The notes under the pieces are model-generated. The model saw only the letters and a program-made list of their open reading frames with translations, had not been told where the DNA came from and ran no database searches. Positions 45,756-58,043 of a stretch of DNA of 64,000 nucleotides are shown here, one piece after another. The translations under genes and the position numbers were made by a program. Every line of letters begins with the position of its first letter. Position 1 is the stretch's first letter. Source of the DNA: Podospora bellae-mahoneyi (lineage: Eukaryota; Ascomycota; Sordariomycetes; Sordariales; Podosporaceae); NCBI RefSeq assembly GCF_035222275.1, contig NC_085884.1, forward strand, positions 1,426,001-1,490,000, in the 5' to 3' direction.

Positions 45756-47762
45756 TCATACATGCTCCGCCAAGAACTCAGGGGGGACCTCATTCTCGCT
45801 CAAAGTACTCTCTCTGCTGCACGTACGATCCAATCCGTCCCTGGCGCCAGCAGTCGACGAAGACACCAGCAAGTCAGGAGGCACCTCATTGTCACTCTCC
45901 TCAGTTCGGTGCCCATCCTCGACATCGTGCACGCCAACGAGGTTCTTTCCCTCGGCTGATTCAGATGGTGATGACGACGACGACTTGAAGCGGATGGCGG
46001 AGCGTTGTAACCCTGAGCTACCAGGCATTGACCTCCCCAGATGCGGTGTCGGGCCCCCGTTTCCGTCCACATCCCTCTCGTCGTCCGAACCGTCCTGTAC
46101 TTCCAAGCCGCCAGCTCGTAATCCCTTCACCAAGAGTCCTTTTGCGAGCTCGAGTGCCTCCAACTCGGCGCCAATGGCACAGATCAAGAGATTCCACCCA
46201 TTCTCCTCCACCAACCGGAGCTTCCCCTCCATATCAGCAATGACACCCTTCATGTCACCAAGCACGTCCGACATGGCCTTGACCCACTCCCGATTCGCCT
46301 CGTCGTTATCGTGTTTGCCTGCCCAGTGTTTCATTACCACTGCCACGCTCAACTCAAACTTGTCCACCAATTGCAACGTCTCCCTCCACACTCCCACACC
46401 CTCTTCCAAGGCTAACCGTTCCCTATGAACATCAGCTTTCCTCGCCGTGAGCAATGCAACCTCGCCCTCCCACCACTCCTTGGCCATCTCAGGCGTCCTC
46501 CTCTCCGGTCTTAGCCTCAGAAACTCCAATCCTGACAAATGCGATCCCCTATCCACTGGTTGACCAGGCCCAATCACACCCTCCAAGTCCAGTGGTTTGA
46601 TACTGGGTCTCGTCAGGATCCCGCCCAGCTTCCCATTCACATCCTTCAGAGCCCCACGATAGCCACTCAGACCTGCGTCCCTCTTGCTCTCCACATCGGC
46701 CACCTTGGCATCCAGATACCTTTTTCTGTTCCGCAACCCAACCAGCCTCTCTTCCAACTCTTTTATCTCACTTGCCACATTACTCCGTTCTTCTGTCAGC
46801 TCCCTGATCTCTTGTGCAAGAGGCTCCTCTTCGTCTTGCTCGATCTTCTCCAACTCGCCGGTGATCTCCTCCCGTTGCCGGCATAGCTTCCGCAGCTGGG
46901 CAAGAGCACGCCTCCTCGTTGACAGAGCGGCAGTCAGATTGGCGTCCTCCTCTACTTTTAGATCTGCCAGGAGTGTCATGTGCCTAGCAAGTCCTGTACG
47001 AGCTTCGCGTATAGACGGACGCTTCTTCTTGGGTTGTCTCACCGGTATCACGTGTCCCGTGTGTGTTGTTGTAGTCTGAGCAAAGCTTACCCGGCGTGCT
47101 GTAGACATGGAATTGGTGCTAGCGTGTGATGTGCTTGTAGGGGTGGTGGTGCCTGCATCACTGGCCTGAGGGCTTCCTGTAGACCCTGCTCTCCCAACTT
47201 GGGCTAATAGGCACGCTGACTGGACATCCAGGATATTCTGGAGCTCCTTCTGAAGCTGGCGTTCCCGGTGGTGAAGGTTGCGCCACACTGCATCCGGCTC
47301 ATACTCGTTGTAGTTAACCACATCACGCCCTCTTGTGTGGGCTGAGGAGCCGTCCTGGCGGTCGAATAGTACGCCGCCAACATTTCGAGCAGTAGATGCC
47401 GCTGTGTCAAACGGGCGGTATGACTGTGGCTCCTCCTCATCCCTATAGAGTATCCGGGACGTGGCGATGGGGGGAGGAGGACCGTGGAAGAGAACCGGGG
47501 CGTTGGGTTTGGATTTGGAAGCCGAACCAACACTACTAGCCCGATCGCTCGTGCTATGGTCGAGCGATGGCGAGATTTGTCTGCGATGTCGGGAGCCCTC
47601 GGAGGGCAACAAGCTGTCATCGGGTCGTGGTGACAGGTCATCCATATCGTGCTCGCTCGGCTTCTTACGGATGGTGGGGCTTATTGGGTTGTGGAAAGGG
47701 ATGCCGGGGCTTTCGGAACGAGACAGTGAGAGACGGGGAAGGAACGTAGATCTGGACGTCAT
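45756..47762 (-). CDS. Atg28-like coiled-coil protein, 668 aa
   Basis: A single exon. The N-terminus is disordered (MTSRSTFLPRLSLSRSESPG; DDLSPRPDDSLLPSEGSRHR; VLFHGPPPPIATSRILY). A first helix RERQLQKELQNILDVQSACL and a long coiled coil (about 270-380: RRALAQLRKLCRQREEITGE to VGLRNRKRYLDAKVADVESK) follow, then a helical region and two C-terminal copies of NEVPP (SDNEVPPDLL, SENEVPPEFL). From memory, filamentous-fungal Atg28 shares this order and the NEVPPDLL ending; Atg28 takes part in micro- and macroautophagy of peroxisomes in methylotrophic yeast. Assignment rests on pattern and recall. TATATATATG at about 47934 lies 170 bases upstream. Confidence 0.65.
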   Translation of the reverse strand: MTSRSTFLPRLSLSRSESPGIPFHNPISPTIRKKPSEHDMDDLSPRPDDSLLPSEGSRHRRQISPSLDHSTSDRASSVGSASKSKPNAPVLFHGPPPPIATSRILYRDEEEPQSYRPFDTAASTARNVGGVLFDRQDGSSAHTRGRDVVNYNEYEPDAVWRNLHHRERQLQKELQNILDVQSACLLAQVGRAGSTGSPQASDAGTTTPTSTSHASTNSMSTARRVSFAQTTTTHTGHVIPVRQPKKKRPSIREARTGLARHMTLLADLKVEEDANLTAALSTRRRALAQLRKLCRQREEITGELEKIEQDEEEPLAQEIRELTEERSNVASEIKELEERLVGLRNRKRYLDAKVADVESKRDAGLSGYRGALKDVNGKLGGILTRPSIKPLDLEGVIGPGQPVDRGSHLSGLEFLRLRPERRTPEMAKEWWEGEVALLTARKADVHRERLALEEGVGVWRETLQLVDKFELSVAVVMKHWAGKHDNDEANREWVKAMSDVLGDMKGVIADMEGKLRLVEENGWNLLICAIGAELEALELAKGLLVKGLRAGGLEVQDGSDDERDVDGNGGPTPHLGRSMPGSSGLQRSAIRFKSSSSSPSESAEGKNLVGVHDVEDGHRTEESDNEVPPDLLVSSSTAGARDGLDRTCSRESTLSENEVPPEFLAEHV

Positions 47763-48744
47763 GTTGGCGCCTTCGTGTTTGCTATCTGTGTTGACATACT
47801 AGCGGTTCAGGAGGTTAGCTTCCACCAAAGACATCGAAGGCGTTGCAGAGGGCGCTCGTGGTGGGGAGGTACCGTACCAGTATGCTTGCCCGACATTGGA
47901 TGGCGCGTTGAGCTCTTCAGTTGCTGATGTCTATATATATGTGGGTTGATGCTCCAAGGGTACTGAATACGTCGACCGTGTTTCCGAGAGAGCAAGGTGG
48001 AGAGTGTTTGTCTGCCCGTCCCAAGATTGGGATCCTAATCGATGCCTGGATGTTTGGAGTGTCAAGTGTTCACAAGAGCTGTGGCATGTGCCTCTGCCCA
48101 CTGAGACCTGCAGCTCCAGCGCGTCTGCTGATTGGCTGTGCTGGCCCAACCTGACATGTCCTTGCGCAACGTCACTGTGGGCCTGACTTCTAGCACGAAC
48201 AACCCTAACCCCTCTGGCATTATTGACCAAAACTCCCATGCCATGAGCCTGCTTGTCAGATCAGAATCTTGCTATAGGTAGGCCTCGTCAATTGCCCTAC
48301 AGTTCATCTTTCTCTCCGATTGGGTTGTAATGCTTCAACGGCTCTATGTGAGCAACACAGCATGGCCACTACGCAAGGCCTTCACTTGGCGTGGATCAAG
48401 GCGACTCTCGAGGCGACCGCCTCTCTTCACAACCAGACGCACCATCAAAGAATCCTGATTGACACACCAATCGAAATGAACCATCGACCGCAACATACAT
48501 AGCACCCATAGTGATGGCAACACATTCTCTTCGAAAGCCTTCAATCTGACAATCCGAGAGCGCCAAGTAGCCCCTCATTGGCCAGCACGCCGTCTTTGCC
48601 CCACAAACACCGCCCAACAGCTTCGGCCCCTGTTAGTCTTCGTGGGCAGTGCTCGATTACTGTCATTATGGCTGCCTGAAAGCTGCGAGAGACATCTCAT
48701 CGCTCTCGTAGTGAAGAGGATGACAATCGCCGCTCGTTTACACG
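47763..48744. other. Divergent intergenic region between the Atg28-like and AAA-HET genes
   Basis: About 1 kb with no gene; expected to hold two promoters. Confidence 0.45.
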
Positions 48745-51700
48745 ATGACCTGGTTTTTACAGTACTCAGTTCGGCCTGAAACGATACTGACGATACTCGC
48801 CGTGGCCATCTCCGTGGACCAACTTGTCACCATCGTAGCGACTACTGGAGCAGTCGTTCTATCTTTGTGTTTCTGGCTACATATAATTGGGCTCTCGTCG
48901 GACTTCTTCCCGACCTTCGGCCAACATGCGCGGCTTCAACCTGACTCTTTTTCACAGGAGCACCTCTCTCAGCGCCAACTCGAGGAAGAGGACTTACAGC
49001 CAAAGGCGGTGGGCGAAGAAATGAAATCAAGGGAAGAGTTGTCTTCGACACCAGTCGGGGGAAGCTCAGTGAGTAGTTCCGACTCGAGAACTCAGTCAGA
49101 GAGTGAAGCTTTGGAAGAGCAGGCAGTGGAGCAAGGCTACCTCGGAAAAGTCCCAGCTGAGTACAATCTACCAGAGGACGACATCAAAGGACCAGTATGA
49201 GATCGTCCACATGCTTCCCATCATAGTGCTTCTGCTGACTACCTGCGCAGTTGGAAGTGCCCATCTGGTTTTTGAACTACAACCTGAAGACAACGAGTGA
49301 GCTTGCCAACCACATGCCCAAAGTAATCATCAAGGAAGACGCACCAGATACAGCATACGGTGAGGATGCCGTTTTTGAAATCAAATCAGCTGTGTACAAC
49401 AACCTTTGGTCTGTCTTGTCAAACCCAAGCCAGACGTGGGAGTCAGCAAACGAAGAGAATGTGCCTTTCTTCAGGAGGGCGACCCTTCTCCTGACCGCGA
49501 TTAACACCATGTACGGGGCTCGGGGCCACCGCGCCTTCTTTGAAGCTGTCGTCGAACAGTTTGCCACTGACATTGGGGCTGATCTTATCACACTGGACAT
49601 TGAGGATGTTTTGGACTTGGGTGAGTACTGGTTAAATGGACCAGAAAGTCGGGGCTGTGTACAGGAAGGCAAAAGGGACAAGCCGCTGTTGTTCGCACAT
49701 ACATTGCTCGATGTTCCAGACCAGAGGATATTCAGGCACGGTACCGGTAGCGCCACGCCTGAGCGTCGACCATTGATCATACACATTCCAGATGTTCACC
49801 ACTTCGACATACCCGACGATAATGACCTCCAAGGCAGCCCAAGATGGTTTGACTTCGGCGACATCAAAGAAATACTCGACGTGATACAGCTAGCCATCAT
49901 CAATCAAGCGGGAGGGAACGGTGCCACCTTGCTTGTGCTTTCGAGTCGCTATTACACCACATCCCACAGAAACACTGACATTCCCGTCGTACACGCGCTT
50001 CTTGAGGCCGAAGAGGACATCACACTGGTGCCACTGAAAACTCCAAGCCAGGTTAAACTGCTTGAAGAAGGACTTCCCAACTGCGATCGGCATCTTCGCA
50101 TAAACATCCGTTCATTCCAGCGACAGATAAGGGCCACTATCGGCGACTTTACTTCGCCACTATTGCAGCCACACACGGCATGGGAGTTCATCAATGACTG
50201 CGAGACATCGAAAAGGTTTTGCCTCGGGCACCGGCAACATGGGGAAATCATATCAGTTGGGAAGAAAGTTGCGCTTCAAGTCGGAAGACATGGAAGCGTC
50301 ACTGCCGATCACATTCGACAATCACTTATTGCAGTGGCCTCGCACGGAGAAATGCTAAAAGATTGGGACATTGAGAGTAGTGTTGATGATGTCCAGTCGC
50401 GCTGGGCTCAATTTTCGCCACATATAAGACAAAAGCTCGAGCAAGCTGAGAACGGGAATAATGACGCTGAGAAACAATTATTGGATCTTGTTGTTGACCC
50501 CGGTTCGTCACCACCGGCGTTGGGGTCCTTGACTGCTCTGAGGCTAACATCGCAACAGGGTCGGTCATGCACGGATGGTCGAATATCCAGCTCGATTTGG
50601 ACACGAAGGATGCCATCGTCCAGTTGATTTACCAGGCAACAGGGACTATTTCGTCCCATCTCCGGTCTGGAATCCTCGCAAATGTCAAAGTCGGCGGTGC
50701 TCTACTCTACGGCCCCCCAGGGACAGGCAAGACTCATCTAGCAAGAGTGCTGGCCCACGAGTACGAGCTGGTCATGATTTCGGTATCTTCGGCCGACATT
50801 GAGTCGAGTCGTGTGGGTGAAACAGAAAAGACCATCCAAAACCTTTTCAGTCTAGCTCGCAAACTCCATCCAAGCATCATTTTCATCGATGAAGCGGACT
50901 CCCTCCTAAAGCGCAGGGAACCACACGACCACAGGTGGGAGCGTGCTCGACTGAACCAATTCCTTGCCGAAATGGATGGTCTCAAACAGGACATGAACTC
51001 GCCGTTTGTTATCCTGGCCACCAACCTTCCACAAGCACTTGATGACGCCGTTCTCCGTCGCGTTCCTGCAAGATTGTTCATGGGCTTACCGCGGGCGCGG
51101 GCGAGGCGAGAGATTCTTGCAATCTGCCTCCGCGAAGACGTTGTTGCAGACGACGTGAACGTTGACGACCTTGTACGACGCACCAAGGGTTATACAGGCT
51201 CCGACCTGCATACTCTGTGTGTCCAGGCTGCTTTGATCTCAGCGGCCGAATCCCAAGCGTCGAGGTCTGTTAACAACATGACCGGGCTTAGTAGCATACA
51301 GCGAGTCCACTTTGAAAAGGCACTGAGGCGATCAGCACCTACGAGCACTGGACACGCACTGGCTGCGATCCGGGAATTTGCAAAAGCAAGCGACCCACAA
51401 GCATTGGCTCAGTTTACAGCGCCTGACAATGATGAGGTAGAACAAGCATCGACATCGGCAGAGCCTTCGTTGCCCCGCCAGAAGACGGCAATCACGACCG
51501 GTACATTGACACCTCCGGATCAAAGTATTGACAACGTAGGAGATTCGGGGTCTGTGACAGAGGGTGAAGCCGCTTCTGACTTTGCATCGCCTGAGTTCGG
51601 AGTCCCAGAAGCTCCAACGTCGCATAAAACAACCTCTGCATTACAGCCGCTTTACACACCCCTGAAAAGCAGCAGCCGACAAATCAGAGTGCTATCCATC

Positions 51701-53928
51701 ACGCCACAGTCACCCAAAACTCAGGACAGTTGGATAGAGTGCAGGCTTGAGACGGTCGACCTCGATGACATGGAGGTGTGGTACCACGAGCTGCGGACCA
51801 TACTCCAAGCAAACGATGGCGAGTTCCCATTTGATGTGACCAAAACACCTCCGGCATGGATTCTAGCGACAGCTGCAAACGAGCTTGCCAAGGAACAATC
51901 AAAAGACACTGAGATGCACTGGGCATATGTTTTGGAAAAGTTCAACTCAATCCCTGAGCTGAAGACGTTGAAATCAGACATACCATTCGAAAGGTTGACA
52001 AGATGGACAGAGTTCGCTCCGAGATATGAATGGGGGGACTACATAGCTATGAGTTATACCTGGGTGAGCACTGTCATCGTCGTCAGCTACGCTGTATTAC
52101 GCTGACACCTTTATCTCAGGGACCTCCCGAACCTTCTCACACCATCTTGGTGAATAATCACGAGGTACAAGTTGGTGGCAACCTTTACCAGATGCTCTTG
52201 AGGCTCAGGAAGTCAGTAGAGGTCAAACAGTCACATCTCAAGGTCTGGATTGATGCCCTCTGCATCAACCAAAATGACGACAAAGAAAAGGAGACCGAGG
52301 TGCAAAAGATGGATTTGATATACAGCATGGCTCTGGCAGTTCGAGGGTGGATAGGTGCCCCGTCCTCGGCAGCACCAGGGTCCCCTTTTGACACCGCTTA
52401 CACATTGGTGCGACAGTGGTTCAGTCAGCATCAGGGAATCCCCAAGTCTTACATTTCCGACCCCACACTATACCCTCAGTCACTACTTCGGTCGTTGCGA
52501 ACTGTGGCCTTTGAGCTCATCAGACTGCCGTACTGGAGTCGCACTTGGATCACACAGGAGATTGCGCTCGCTAATTCTGTTTGTTTTTGGTACGGTGATG
52601 ACTACCTCTTTGTACCCGGAGAGATAAAGCGAGCGCTTGAACCGTTTGTCGACTTTAGCTCGGCACTCAATCAGCCATCAGACTTGCACTTTATGTGGGA
52701 TGACGGTGAGCTTGACTCCAGCTCTGATCTCCCCTCGATCCAGGAACAACGGATGTTGTCTCAGCACGTCCATCGAATCTTTGTCAAGTTTGACCTTCGG
52801 GAGCTCCCCAGGGTTAATAACACCGGACTTCTCATCACGATTTTGACTTTGGCCCAAGCATCTGCCGCCACAGATTTGCGCGACAAAGTCTATGGGACAC
52901 TGGCCCTGCTCCCCCTCTCCATCAGAGAGAGTGTCAAACCCAACTATGCTGAGTTTTATGCGGCACTCGATGCTTACGCAGACTTTACTAAAGCCTGTAT
53001 CCTCGGCCTGGGCGATCTATCAATATGGACCTACCTAACCCGGTTACAGCCCCGTCCAGGGGGTAGCTCTCTACCGAGCTGGGCCATCGATCTCAGTAGT
53101 GAGGCGGACGATGCTTTGGTTCAAGAACGTACGACCCCACCTTCACGTCCTGGTTCCCGCTTCAACGCCAACGCGGGAAAACAACAGTGTCCTGCCTTTT
53201 CTCACGACGGGCGCATCATGTATTGCGAGGGACTGATCATCGACTCCATTGACACGTTGACGATGGCGCCCTCGCGCGCAAGGGAAATCACATTACAGGA
53301 TTCGTATTTCAACCCGTTGTCTTCAGTGACCAACCCCCCCGCTGCCCCGTCGAACATGCCCAACGAAGACGCCAGGACGGCTTTAGCACGCGTGCTGCAC
53401 GCAGAACCCGAGTATGACATATCCAATCCAAGCTGTCTCCTCAATCTGGCCTGGGGTCTAAAGGAAGATCGTCCGCCAGACGGGCTCAACTGGCAAAGAC
53501 TGGAAGCCAACATCAAGGACGCTTCTGAACTAGCTCACGCCCACATGTCCTTGTTGTGGTGGCGTGCCCTTCTCCATGCCAACCTCGACTTTATGATCAA
53601 AGGGTGCCCACTGCACAGCTACTTTTCTTCAGGTGCGGCACAAGACTTCCAACCACACGAGTACACGTACCAGGATCTATCTCAGACATCTTATCGAAGA
53701 CTTTGCATGACTTCGAATGGTCGGGTTGGGACGGTGCCAGGTCTGGCCCAAGCCGGCGATAAGATTGTCGTTCTCTTTGCTTGCCAAAAGCCGGTGGTGG
53801 TTCGCCCCAAGGGGAAGCATTACGAGTTCATCGGCACCTGTTTTGTGGACGGGCTCATGAAGGGGGAGGCCGTGGCTGATATGGAAAGCGGGGGCAAGCT
53901 CAATCCTGCGATGATTTCTTTTTGTTAG
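48745..53928 (+). CDS. AAA+ ATPase-HET fusion protein, 1671 aa
   Basis: Four exons (48745-49194, 49251-50502, 50559-52063, 52120-53928) sum to 1672 codons. All three introns are 56 nt and GT-AG. Residues 1-50 are hydrophobic (TILTILAVAISVDQLVTIVA; GAVVLSLCFWLHIIGL), a membrane anchor, followed by an acidic/Ser linker. Residues 155-560 are a pre-ATPase region (RPLIIHIPDVHHFD) as in fungal Msp1/ATAD1-like proteins. The AAA+ module has Walker A GPPGTGKT (619-626), Walker B IIFIDEAD (about 674-681), sensor Asn in ILATNLPQALD and Arg in LRRVPARLF. After a 250-residue linker, the HET domain starts at YIAMSYTWGPPEPSH, the splice falling just after the Trp, and continues KVWIDALCINQNDD (about 1110), MALAVRGWIG and SRTWITQEIALAN. 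This would be a membrane-bound, ATP-driven module joined to a death-inducing domain. No breaks are visible. Confidence 0.88.
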
Positions 53929-53953
53929 GTGCCACTTCTTCCTAGTAAACTTG

Positions 53954-55419
53954 TTACAAAATCCCCCCCTCGCTCCACCCCTCCCAATCCTGCTCCCAGT
54001 CAACATCCACCATCTCCTCATCAGCATCAATTGCCAACCTCGCCATCAGATCCCCCAGCTCCTCGGCTAACTGCTCGTCAAAATCAACATAAACATCCAT
54101 ATCCTCCCCCCCATACCTCGCACTAAACTCCTCCAGAATACTTCTCCCCTGTTCGGTTCTCTGGTCAGCCCAAAGATCAACATGCACCGCCCCTTCAATC
54201 CCGCCAAAATACTCCATTCGCGTCTGCCCATCTTCATTCTCCTCCAACCAAGCGGTAAACTCGTCCACCACCCTTACAAGCTCGCTTCTCCCCCTCGCGG
54301 AGTTCATCCACCCTATTTTGACCCCGTGCTCCCTGTCCCATAATCTAGCCTCAACAGTCATCAACACCAAACCATGAAGGACCTCTCCGGTGACACGTCC
54401 AAACCACGCCTCGGGTTGGTGTGCGATAACCTCCTCCCAGAATAAACTCTGACCTTCCAGGCTGCGCATTTTCTATTGGTCATCAGCATCGTTCTGTTTC
54501 CAGTCTGGTTTGATCTCACCATCCCCTCCCCTTTCAAAACCCCCAACCCAGCCTCGAAAACAGATACCAATCCCCTCTCTACCACTTTTTTGTCCAGCTC
54601 GTTGGCCCCCGCGCCGAATGCGTGCAGGAGAGCCCTTCTTTCACGTCCCTCCAGGCCGGCTAACCTCCTTTCTAGCTTTCGGCTGTGCCGATTTCGGGTT
54701 TCGCGCACCGGCCAGGAGAAGCCGATTTTGGGGAGCAGTTTTCGAAGGGATGCTGGTGGGCGTTTGACTTTTTCTGCTGACAAGGCCTTACTGGTCTGTA
54801 CCGGCGGGGTGGATGGCTGAGCAGCGGCATGACGAGATGGTGATGTGGGAGGGGAAGGGGGGGGGAGGCTCATCGTTGAGCACCGCCTAGCAAGTGGCAT
54901 CCTTTCCGACGACGGCAACCCTTTTTTTCGGCTTTGGCAGAGAAAATAAAGCTGGGAAGATGTCGTTTTCGTATTCCTTAGACACCGCCTCTGTCTCGGC
55001 AAGCTTGATCTGGAGGTTGCTGTCGGCAAACAGCCAAGTCTCCTCCTCTTTCTCGGGCGGGGGTTCACAGCCCTGCCATCATCTTCCCCATTCCCACCAC
55101 CACCACCACCACCACCTCGACCATTATCATCATAATCATCATCATCATCATCATCATCATTATCATCATCATCACGGTGTCGAGGTTCTGAGAACCGGCC
55201 GAGCTGAACAGCAACTTCCTGAGCCATACCTACCTGAGTCAAGCTTGAATTGGACGACGAGCAGAGGGGAGACACAAAATAGTCGATCCGGGGGTCCAGG
55301 TAGGAGCAGGCAGCTGAAACAGCTAGCAAACAGGACAAACAACCAAAAAGTCTCTCCACGGCAATACCCAACTCCCGAGAGACGACAGCTACATATATAT
55401 ACCCAACCCAACCAAACAT
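53954..55419 (-). CDS. Unrecognised protein, four exons, about 384 aa
   Basis: Exons 55419-55234, 55072-54920, 54816-54520 and 54472-53954, all phase 0, with introns of 161, 103 and 47 nt. The exon 2 reading EEETWLFADSNLQIKLAETE, NDIFPALFSLPKPKKR lies in a different frame from the long open frame there, which instead gives poly-Asp and poly-Gly; the model is therefore better than the uninterrupted frame. Later parts read LEGRERRALLHAFGAGANEL, LFWEEVIAHQPEAWFGRVTG and VEARLWDREHGVKIGW, with a very acidic C-terminus. I recognise no family. Exon 1, which starts MFGWVGYIYVAVVSRELG, is the weakest part and the true start may differ. It is convergent with the AAA-HET gene, 25 bases between stops. 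Confidence 0.6.
55095..55174. repeat. (CAC)n and (ATC)n trinucleotide tracts inside a probable intron
   Basis: CAC units at about 55095-55116 and ATC units at about 55121-55174. If translated on the minus strand they give Gly and Asp runs, but the surrounding frames place them in the 55073-55233 intron of the unrecognised gene. Confidence 0.85.
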
Positions 55420-55735
55420 GTCTCACATTCATCAATGCCAACCCCCCAGAAAGAAAGGCCTTGTTACCCATCAGCAACAAAGCATTGGTTTTGCCTGTAC
55501 TGATGGAAGGCTTCAGTGGGCACCAGATATTGCTAGACCTCAACAATGGTTCATTCAGCCCACAACTGCCTTCTACAAAATCTGCGGAACGATACAGTCC
55601 TACTCACACAGAGCCTTTACCCCTCCTTGCATGTTCTGCCACAATGTAGCACTACCTGCCTAGTCATTGACCAAAAAAATCTCAAAAGGAAACTCAGTTT
55701 CTGAATCTTCAAACATTCTCACTCAGCCACTGCAC
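55420..55735. other. Intergenic, no gene seen
   Basis: Short spacer between the unrecognised gene's start and tRNA-Gly. Confidence 0.4.
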
Positions 55736-55806
55736 TGCGCCAGCCGCGAATCGAACGCGGGGCCCATCGATGGCAACGATGGATTTTACCACTAAACCAC
55801 TGGCGC
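55736..55806 (-). tRNA. tRNA-Gly(GCC)
   Basis: On the minus strand the acceptor stem is GCGCCAG/CTGGCGC with discriminator A. The D arm is GTTTAGTGGTAAAAT, the anticodon arm CATCG TTGCCAT CGATG (anticodon GCC) and the T arm CCGCG TTCGATT CGCGG. No intron; B box intact. Confidence 0.93.
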
Positions 55807-56104
55807 TATGAGGGATTTGATGTGCTTGTTGGCATGGAAGAGAGCTTGATCACGTCTTCGCGGGTGTGGGGGGTACAAGGGCCGGAGTCCGGGATAGCCT
55901 CGCCCTGAAATGGAATATCACGCATGGTCATCCCAGACGTCCGTATCAGCAGGTACACAACTTACGGAACCGAGAAATACAGCAGCATCAACTGAGGTCA
56001 TGAATCTATTGAAGCCCAACCAGGCCCTTTTGGCAGAAAAAAACTACAAACTAGGTGCAAAAACCACATTCCGTCCCTTCATTATACGCCGTCCCAAAAC
56101 CCGT

Positions 56105-58043
56105 CTACTCCAGCTGGCCAATGCCGAGGTGGTCCACATCGGCCTTAACGATACGCAGAGTGTTTGTGTTGCCCATGCCGCCCTTCCAGCCCTGGACAAC
56201 CACCACCGTCTCACCCTCGTTGAGAACACCCAAGTCGATAGCGTGGGTAAGACCCCATTTGATGCGGCGATCCACATCCTCCTGCCAGTTGACTTTGCTA
56301 AAGTCGGGCTTGGCCTCTGGGAAGGAGAATGGGTATACGCCGCGGTACAAGTGGGCATATCTCGAGGCCGACGCGTTCCGAGTGATCATGATGATGGGGC
56401 AAACAGGGCGGTACTTGGAGATGAGGCGGGCAGAGACCCCCGAGGTGGAGAGAACGAAGATGGCCGAGGCGTTGAGGTCGAGAGACGTCCGGACAGCCGC
56501 CATGGCGCAAGACTCGACAATGGAGACGGGGCGCTTGACAAGGGCGCACAGCTCCTCGAAGTGGCTGACATATGGGATGGTGTTCTCGGCCTTGAGGCAA
56601 GCCTCGCTCATCTCACGGACAGCCTCGTTGGGGTAGCTACCCTTGGCTGTCTCACCGGAAAGCTAGGCGATGTTAGTGCCTGGGTGCAAACAAGACATCT
56701 TTGCTGCAAACATACCATGACACAGTCGGCGCCGTCAGTAACTGCGTTGCCAACATCACTGATTTCGGCTCTGGTTGGCCTGGGGTTCTTGATCATGGAC
56801 TCGAGCATCTGAGTGGCGCAAATGACGGGCTTGCCAGCAATGTTGCACATGGCAATGATCTTCTTCTGAGCGGCGAACACCTCGGCGGCGGGAATCTCGA
56901 TACCGAGATCGCCACGGGCAACCATGACACCGTCGGTCTCCTCGAGAATCTCGGCAAAGTTGTTGAGACCTTGTCTGTTCTCAATCTTGGCAATGATCTG
57001 AATGTGCTTGCCCTCCTCGCCGAGGACCTCACGAATGTCCTTGATGTCTTGCCCTCTGCGGATGAAAGCTGTGGCAAATCAAAAAAATTAGCACATGTCG
57101 TTACAGCCAGCCATGGGCGTACATACAAGCAAAGACCATGTCGACATTGTTCTTGACGCCGAACAGGAGATCGGCCTTGTCCTTCTCGGAGAGGGCGGGC
57201 AGATCGACATCGGTGTTGGGCAGGTTGACACCCTTGCGGGAAGAGATGAAACCATTGTTGCGCGCCTGAACCTTGATGGTCTTGTCGTCGACAATCTCGA
57301 GCACATCGAACGCCAAGACACCGTCGTCGACGTAAATAATGCGGCCTGGGGAGATGACCTTGGTGATGTTCTTGTAGTCGACGTACCTGGTGGCAGTGTC
57401 AGTATAGGAGGTTTGTGGGGGGTGAATCGGGGGAGCTTACATGTTCTCGGTGGTGCAGGCCGTGGCATACTTCTCATCGGTGGTGATGTTCAAGATGGCG
57501 CCGGCGGAGATGGGGAGATCGGCATCGTTGACGGTGTTGCCGGTACGGATCTCGGGGCCCTTGGTGTCGAGGGCGATGGCGACCTGACGGCCCTTCTGGG
57601 CCTTCTCGGCAGCGCGAGCATTGTCAATGACAGACTCTGCAGTCACAGACTGTTAGCACCGACGATCACAGGAAGACAAGACTTGTGCCAAGCATCCGTG
57701 GATGGCCAGGCGGTGGTGTCTGCGGGTCGCCCAGGTGGAGCCAGGGAAAGCTGGACCTGAGCGGACCTCGCGACCTCTCCACCAAAGCGCATCATCGAGG
57801 CATGGATAGCGCAGGGAACATACGGTGGTACTCGTAGCTGCCGTGGGAGAAGTTCATGCGCACCACGTTGAGGCCAGCCTCGCGGAGCTTGTTGATGGCC
57901 TCAACAGAGTTCGTCTTGGGGCCAATGGTGCAGATGATGGAGGTGCGGCGGAAGTTGCGGGCAGGCTGGAACGCGGTATCGAGCTGCGAGAGCCATTCGA
58001 TCTTGCCCCCCAAGTTGAGGTGGTCGAGAGCTGTGTTGACCAT
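56105..58043 (-). CDS. PYK1: Pyruvate kinase, 528 aa
   Basis: Five exons (58043-57824, 57636-57441, 57386-57127, 57068-56716, 56662-56105), sum 529 codons. It makes pyruvate and ATP from phosphoenolpyruvate and ADP in the cytosol, the last step of glycolysis. The start [20 protein letters not shown] is followed by [50 protein letters not shown], the signature [16 protein letters not shown] with catalytic Lys, [20 protein letters not shown] and [11 protein letters not shown]. The C-terminal allosteric domain ends [13 protein letters not shown] probable 5'-UTR intron starts at 58410 (AAGAG|GTGAGT) and holds a pyrimidine repeat. Confidence 0.97.
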
